A stretch of 38,591 nucleotides of DNA, from positions 1-38,591 of IMG/VR virus record IMGVR_UViG_3300025137_000099; one strand, 5' to 3'. The notes beneath the pieces are model-generated. The model saw nothing but the letters and a program-made list of their open reading frames with translations. It was not told where the DNA came from and made no database searches. A program made the position numbers and the translations under genes. Position 1 is the first letter of the stretch; every line of letters starts with the position of its first letter. This stretch comes from a virus. Of the stretch, positions 36,417 through 38,591 are shown piece by piece.

Positions 36417-38331
36417 TCTGTTTGACGAGACAATCTGGACACCCCCTGAGTCTTTGCCGGACCTGTCAGGCGAGAAACTTATCTGCATAGACGTAGAGAC
36501 TAAAGACCCCAACCTGATCTCCAAGGGTCCCGGTTGGTCAAGGGACGATGGACACCTGATCGGTATCGCTGTAGCTACAGAAAGATGGCAAGCGTATCTG
36601 CCTATCGCTCATGATAGCTTCGGCAACATGTCAAAGACAAACGTGGTCAAGTGGCTCAAGGCACAACTAAACCATGGCATGGATGTCGTGTTTCACAACG
36701 CACAGTACGACTTAGGATGGTTGAAGACTGAGGGCCTTGAGGTCAAGGGCCGTGTTTTAGATACGATGATTGCCGCTCCTCTTTTGGACGAGAACAGATT
36801 CAGCTACAGCTTGGATGCTTTGGGCAAGACGTATCTCGGCAAGCGTAAGCAAGAGGACGATCTACGTAGAACCGCTGCTCAACATGGCGTAGATGCCAAG
36901 AAGGAGATGTGGAAGTTACCTCCTGCCAGAGTTGCTTTATATGCAGAGACAGACGCTCGATTGACGTTTGATCTGTGGCATGTACTCAAGCGGAAGCTCA
37001 AAGAGGATAACTGCCTAGACATTCTCAAAATGGAATTGGACTTGCTGCCTCTTATCTTTGAGATGAAATGCAAGGGTGTTCGTGTCGATTTGGACAAAGC
37101 TCATAAAACCAAGAAGCTCTTACAGTCCAAGGAAGATGCGCTCTGTAAGGTTCTCAAGGACGAGACAGGGGTAGACATTGAACCGTGGAACGCGAGAAGT
37201 CTTGCGAAGATCTTCGATCACTATAAATTGTCCTTTGATAGGACGGAGAAAACCGAAGAGCCCAGTTTTACAAAGAAGTTTTTGTCAGAGCATGATCATC
37301 CAGTAGCGAAGAATATCCTTGATATACGTGAATATAACAAAGCGAACACAACGTTTGTTGAGACAATTCTCAGTCATCAGCATGATGGCCGTATTCACTG
37401 TCAGTTCAATCAGCTGCGCTCAGATGGAGGTGGGACCGTGTCTGGAAGATTCTCATCCAGCCACCCTAATTTGCAGCAGGTTCCCTCTCGACACCCACAA
37501 ATTAAAGAACTTATTAGAGGACTTTTTATTCCAGAGGAAGGAACAAAGTGGGGGAGCTTTGACTACAGTTCCCAAGAGCCCAGATGGCTGATGCACTACG
37601 CCTCTCTTACGTCGCCTATGTCTACGGACGAGAAGGTCGTTGACATCGTGAAAGCGTATCATGATGAAGATGTAGACTTTCATCAGATCATGGCAGAGAT
37701 AGCTGGCGTTTCAAGATCACAGGCAAAAACCATAAACCTAGGCGTTATGTACGGCATGGGTGTGGGCAAGTTATCTTCTGTGCTTGGTAACATATCGTTC
37801 CAAGAAGCCAAAGCGATTCGGGATGAGTACAACGAGAAGGTTCCGTTCATTCGCGACCTAGCATCCATGGTTACTAGAACAGCGGAGAAACGTGCGGAAC
37901 TCCGCACAATGTTAGGCCGTAAGTGTCGTTTTCCAATGCGGGAACTCAAGGGCTATTCAAAGACTATGAAGAAGCCGATCCATGCAGAAGCTTTAGAGGC
38001 ACAGTGGGAAGACATTCTGAACACGCCAGAAGAGGAGCGCGACAGGAAGTGGCGTAGCAAGAACCCAAACCTGTATCAGGTAGCGTTCACGTATAAGGCG
38101 CTTAACAGGCTCATACAGGCGTCAAGCGCGGATCAGACCAAGCAAGCCATGCTGGATTGTGCAGCCAAGGGCCATGTTCCAATGCTCACGGTCCATGATG
38201 AACTGTGCTTCTCAATAGAGGGCGGTGAGGTGCCTGAGATTAAGGATTTGATGGAGCAGTGTGTGCCGAAGCTCAACATACCTGCCAGAGTTGATGTAGG
38301 TGTCGGAGAGAACTGGGGAGACGCCAAGTAG
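36406..38331 (+). CDS. Family A DNA polymerase with 3'-5' exonuclease (641 aa)
   Basis: Exonuclease motifs ICIDVETK (D29, E31), VVFHNAQYDLGWL and YAETDARLTFDL, then polymerase motif A FDYSSQEPR, motif B RSQAKTINLGVMYG (R437, K441, L445, Y449) and motif C TVHDEL near residue 600 are complete. The position equivalent to E. coli PolI Phe762 is Leu445. I chose ATG 36406 because residues before it fall in another gene. Replicates phage DNA with primase and helicase of the same operon. Confidence 0.9.
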   Translation: MEDDLFDETIWTPPESLPDLSGEKLICIDVETKDPNLISKGPGWSRDDGHLIGIAVATERWQAYLPIAHDSFGNMSKTNVVKWLKAQLNHGMDVVFHNAQYDLGWLKTEGLEVKGRVLDTMIAAPLLDENRFSYSLDALGKTYLGKRKQEDDLRRTAAQHGVDAKKEMWKLPPARVALYAETDARLTFDLWHVLKRKLKEDNCLDILKMELDLLPLIFEMKCKGVRVDLDKAHKTKKLLQSKEDALCKVLKDETGVDIEPWNARSLAKIFDHYKLSFDRTEKTEEPSFTKKFLSEHDHPVAKNILDIREYNKANTTFVETILSHQHDGRIHCQFNQLRSDGGGTVSGRFSSSHPNLQQVPSRHPQIKELIRGLFIPEEGTKWGSFDYSSQEPRWLMHYASLTSPMSTDEKVVDIVKAYHDEDVDFHQIMAEIAGVSRSQAKTINLGVMYGMGVGKLSSVLGNISFQEAKAIRDEYNEKVPFIRDLASMVTRTAEKRAELRTMLGRKCRFPMRELKGYSKTMKKPIHAEALEAQWEDILNTPEEERDRKWRSKNPNLYQVAFTYKALNRLIQASSADQTKQAMLDCAAKGHVPMLTVHDELCFSIEGGEVPEIKDLMEQCVPKLNIPARVDVGVGENWGDAK

Positions 38332-38332
38332 T

Positions 38333-38590
38333 CTAGCGCAGCGACATGATACCGCCGCCAGACCTCTGACCACCCGTTATCGGACCTCTACGGGCTCTAA
38401 CGTTGTTGTAAAGAGCGTCAAGGCTGACAGCGCCACCTGAAGCGTACTGAGGTACGCGGATATAAGGGTCCGGTTCACCTGACCCTAAAAAATCAGAGAA
38501 ATCTGGTGCATCAATAGAAGTATTTATACTAAAATCATTATCTGTAACGGATGTCTCTGAAAGAGGGTCGTCAACGGTTGTTCCTACCGT
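38333..38590 (-). CDS. Partial putative structural protein, C-terminus only (85 codons)
   Basis: A minus-strand open frame runs from the right edge to TAG at 38333-38335, one base beyond the PolA stop. It encodes DDPLSETSVTDNDFSINTS, DFSDFLGSGEPDPYIRVPQY and ASGGAVSLDALYNNVRARRG, ending GGIMSLR. The YASGGAVSLDAL type of tail is common in virion proteins of marine phages. Converging with PolA, it should be the end of the leftward late module if the genome is circular or terminally redundant. No N-terminus is available. Confidence 0.65.
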   Translation of the reverse strand, partial: TVGTTVDDPLSETSVTDNDFSINTSIDAPDFSDFLGSGEPDPYIRVPQYASGGAVSLDALYNNVRARRGPITGGQRSGGGIMSLR

Positions 38591-38591
38591 A

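Noticed and set aside
1-38591. Closed circular genome by joining the two window ends
   Set aside because: Joining gives no start codon for the partial gene and a stop upstream in its frame, so sequence is missing.
1-38591. Temperate phage with integrase or plasmid-like partition
   Set aside because: No integrase, excisionase, ParA or ParB was seen. The parS site alone does not show lysogeny.

Overview
The window looks like most of the genome of a tailed double-stranded DNA bacteriophage of the marine type. Evidence is a terminase, a large P22-type portal, an HK97-fold capsid protein, a scaffold, a family A DNA polymerase, and many small proteins of families I associate with marine and cyanobacterial phages. 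No integrase, tape measure, tRNA or CRISPR array was seen. The host cannot be named from the sequence. A P22-type portal with tail-adaptor-like proteins and no tape measure suggests a short-tailed virus, but the distal tail genes may lie outside the window.

Layout. From about 20.1 kb down to 26 the genes are packed on the minus strand as the late module: large terminase, a cassette of small membrane and exported proteins (about 15.5-18.6 kb), a set of tiny Lys/Arg-rich proteins (13.7-15.5 kb), portal (11.2-13.6 kb), small proteins and a GroES-like protein, scaffold, capsid-associated proteins, major capsid, then head-tail adaptor and fibre-like proteins. From 20.3 to 31 kb is a mosaic early/accessory region on both strands with small zinc-ribbon proteins, an Api92-like protein, a Cys-rich protein, a VRR-NUC nuclease, the small terminase, an XRE-type regulator, a C5 cytosine methyltransferase, a SleB-like lysin, a PD-(D/E)XK-like nuclease and a SNF2-type helicase. 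From 31.4 to 38.3 kb is a plus-strand replication operon: an unknown protein, a coiled-coil protein, an SSB-like protein, an archaeo-eukaryotic-type primase, a UvrD-type helicase, a DUF6378 protein and PolA. A partial minus-strand gene enters from the right edge and converges on PolA. Joining the two window ends does not produce a continuous gene, so some sequence is missing.

Regulation. Several accessory genes are driven by a repeated promoter module: a TTGACTAT/ATAGTCAA inverted repeat carrying promoters on both strands, often with a small dyad in the spacer. An XRE-type regulator at 26956-27171 is a candidate ligand. GC-rich hairpins with T tracts separate the units.

Most notable observations: (1) a perfect bacterial parS sequence (ParB-binding site) inside a 22-bp palindrome at the portal stop codon, with no ParB gene in the window; (2) a 213-codon open frame with its own strong ribosome binding site embedded in another frame of the cytosine methyltransferase and carrying motifs I recognise from phage proteins; (3) the repeated divergent promoter/operator module; (4) dispersed CCCGACCCCGAC repeats that run into gene 3' ends; (5) an iteron-like GTGTAACGA cluster in the largest fully gene-free gap; (6) a replisome built from an AEP-type primase, with two successive proteins ending in SSB-like acidic tips and a PolA with Leu at the position equivalent to E. 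coli 762.
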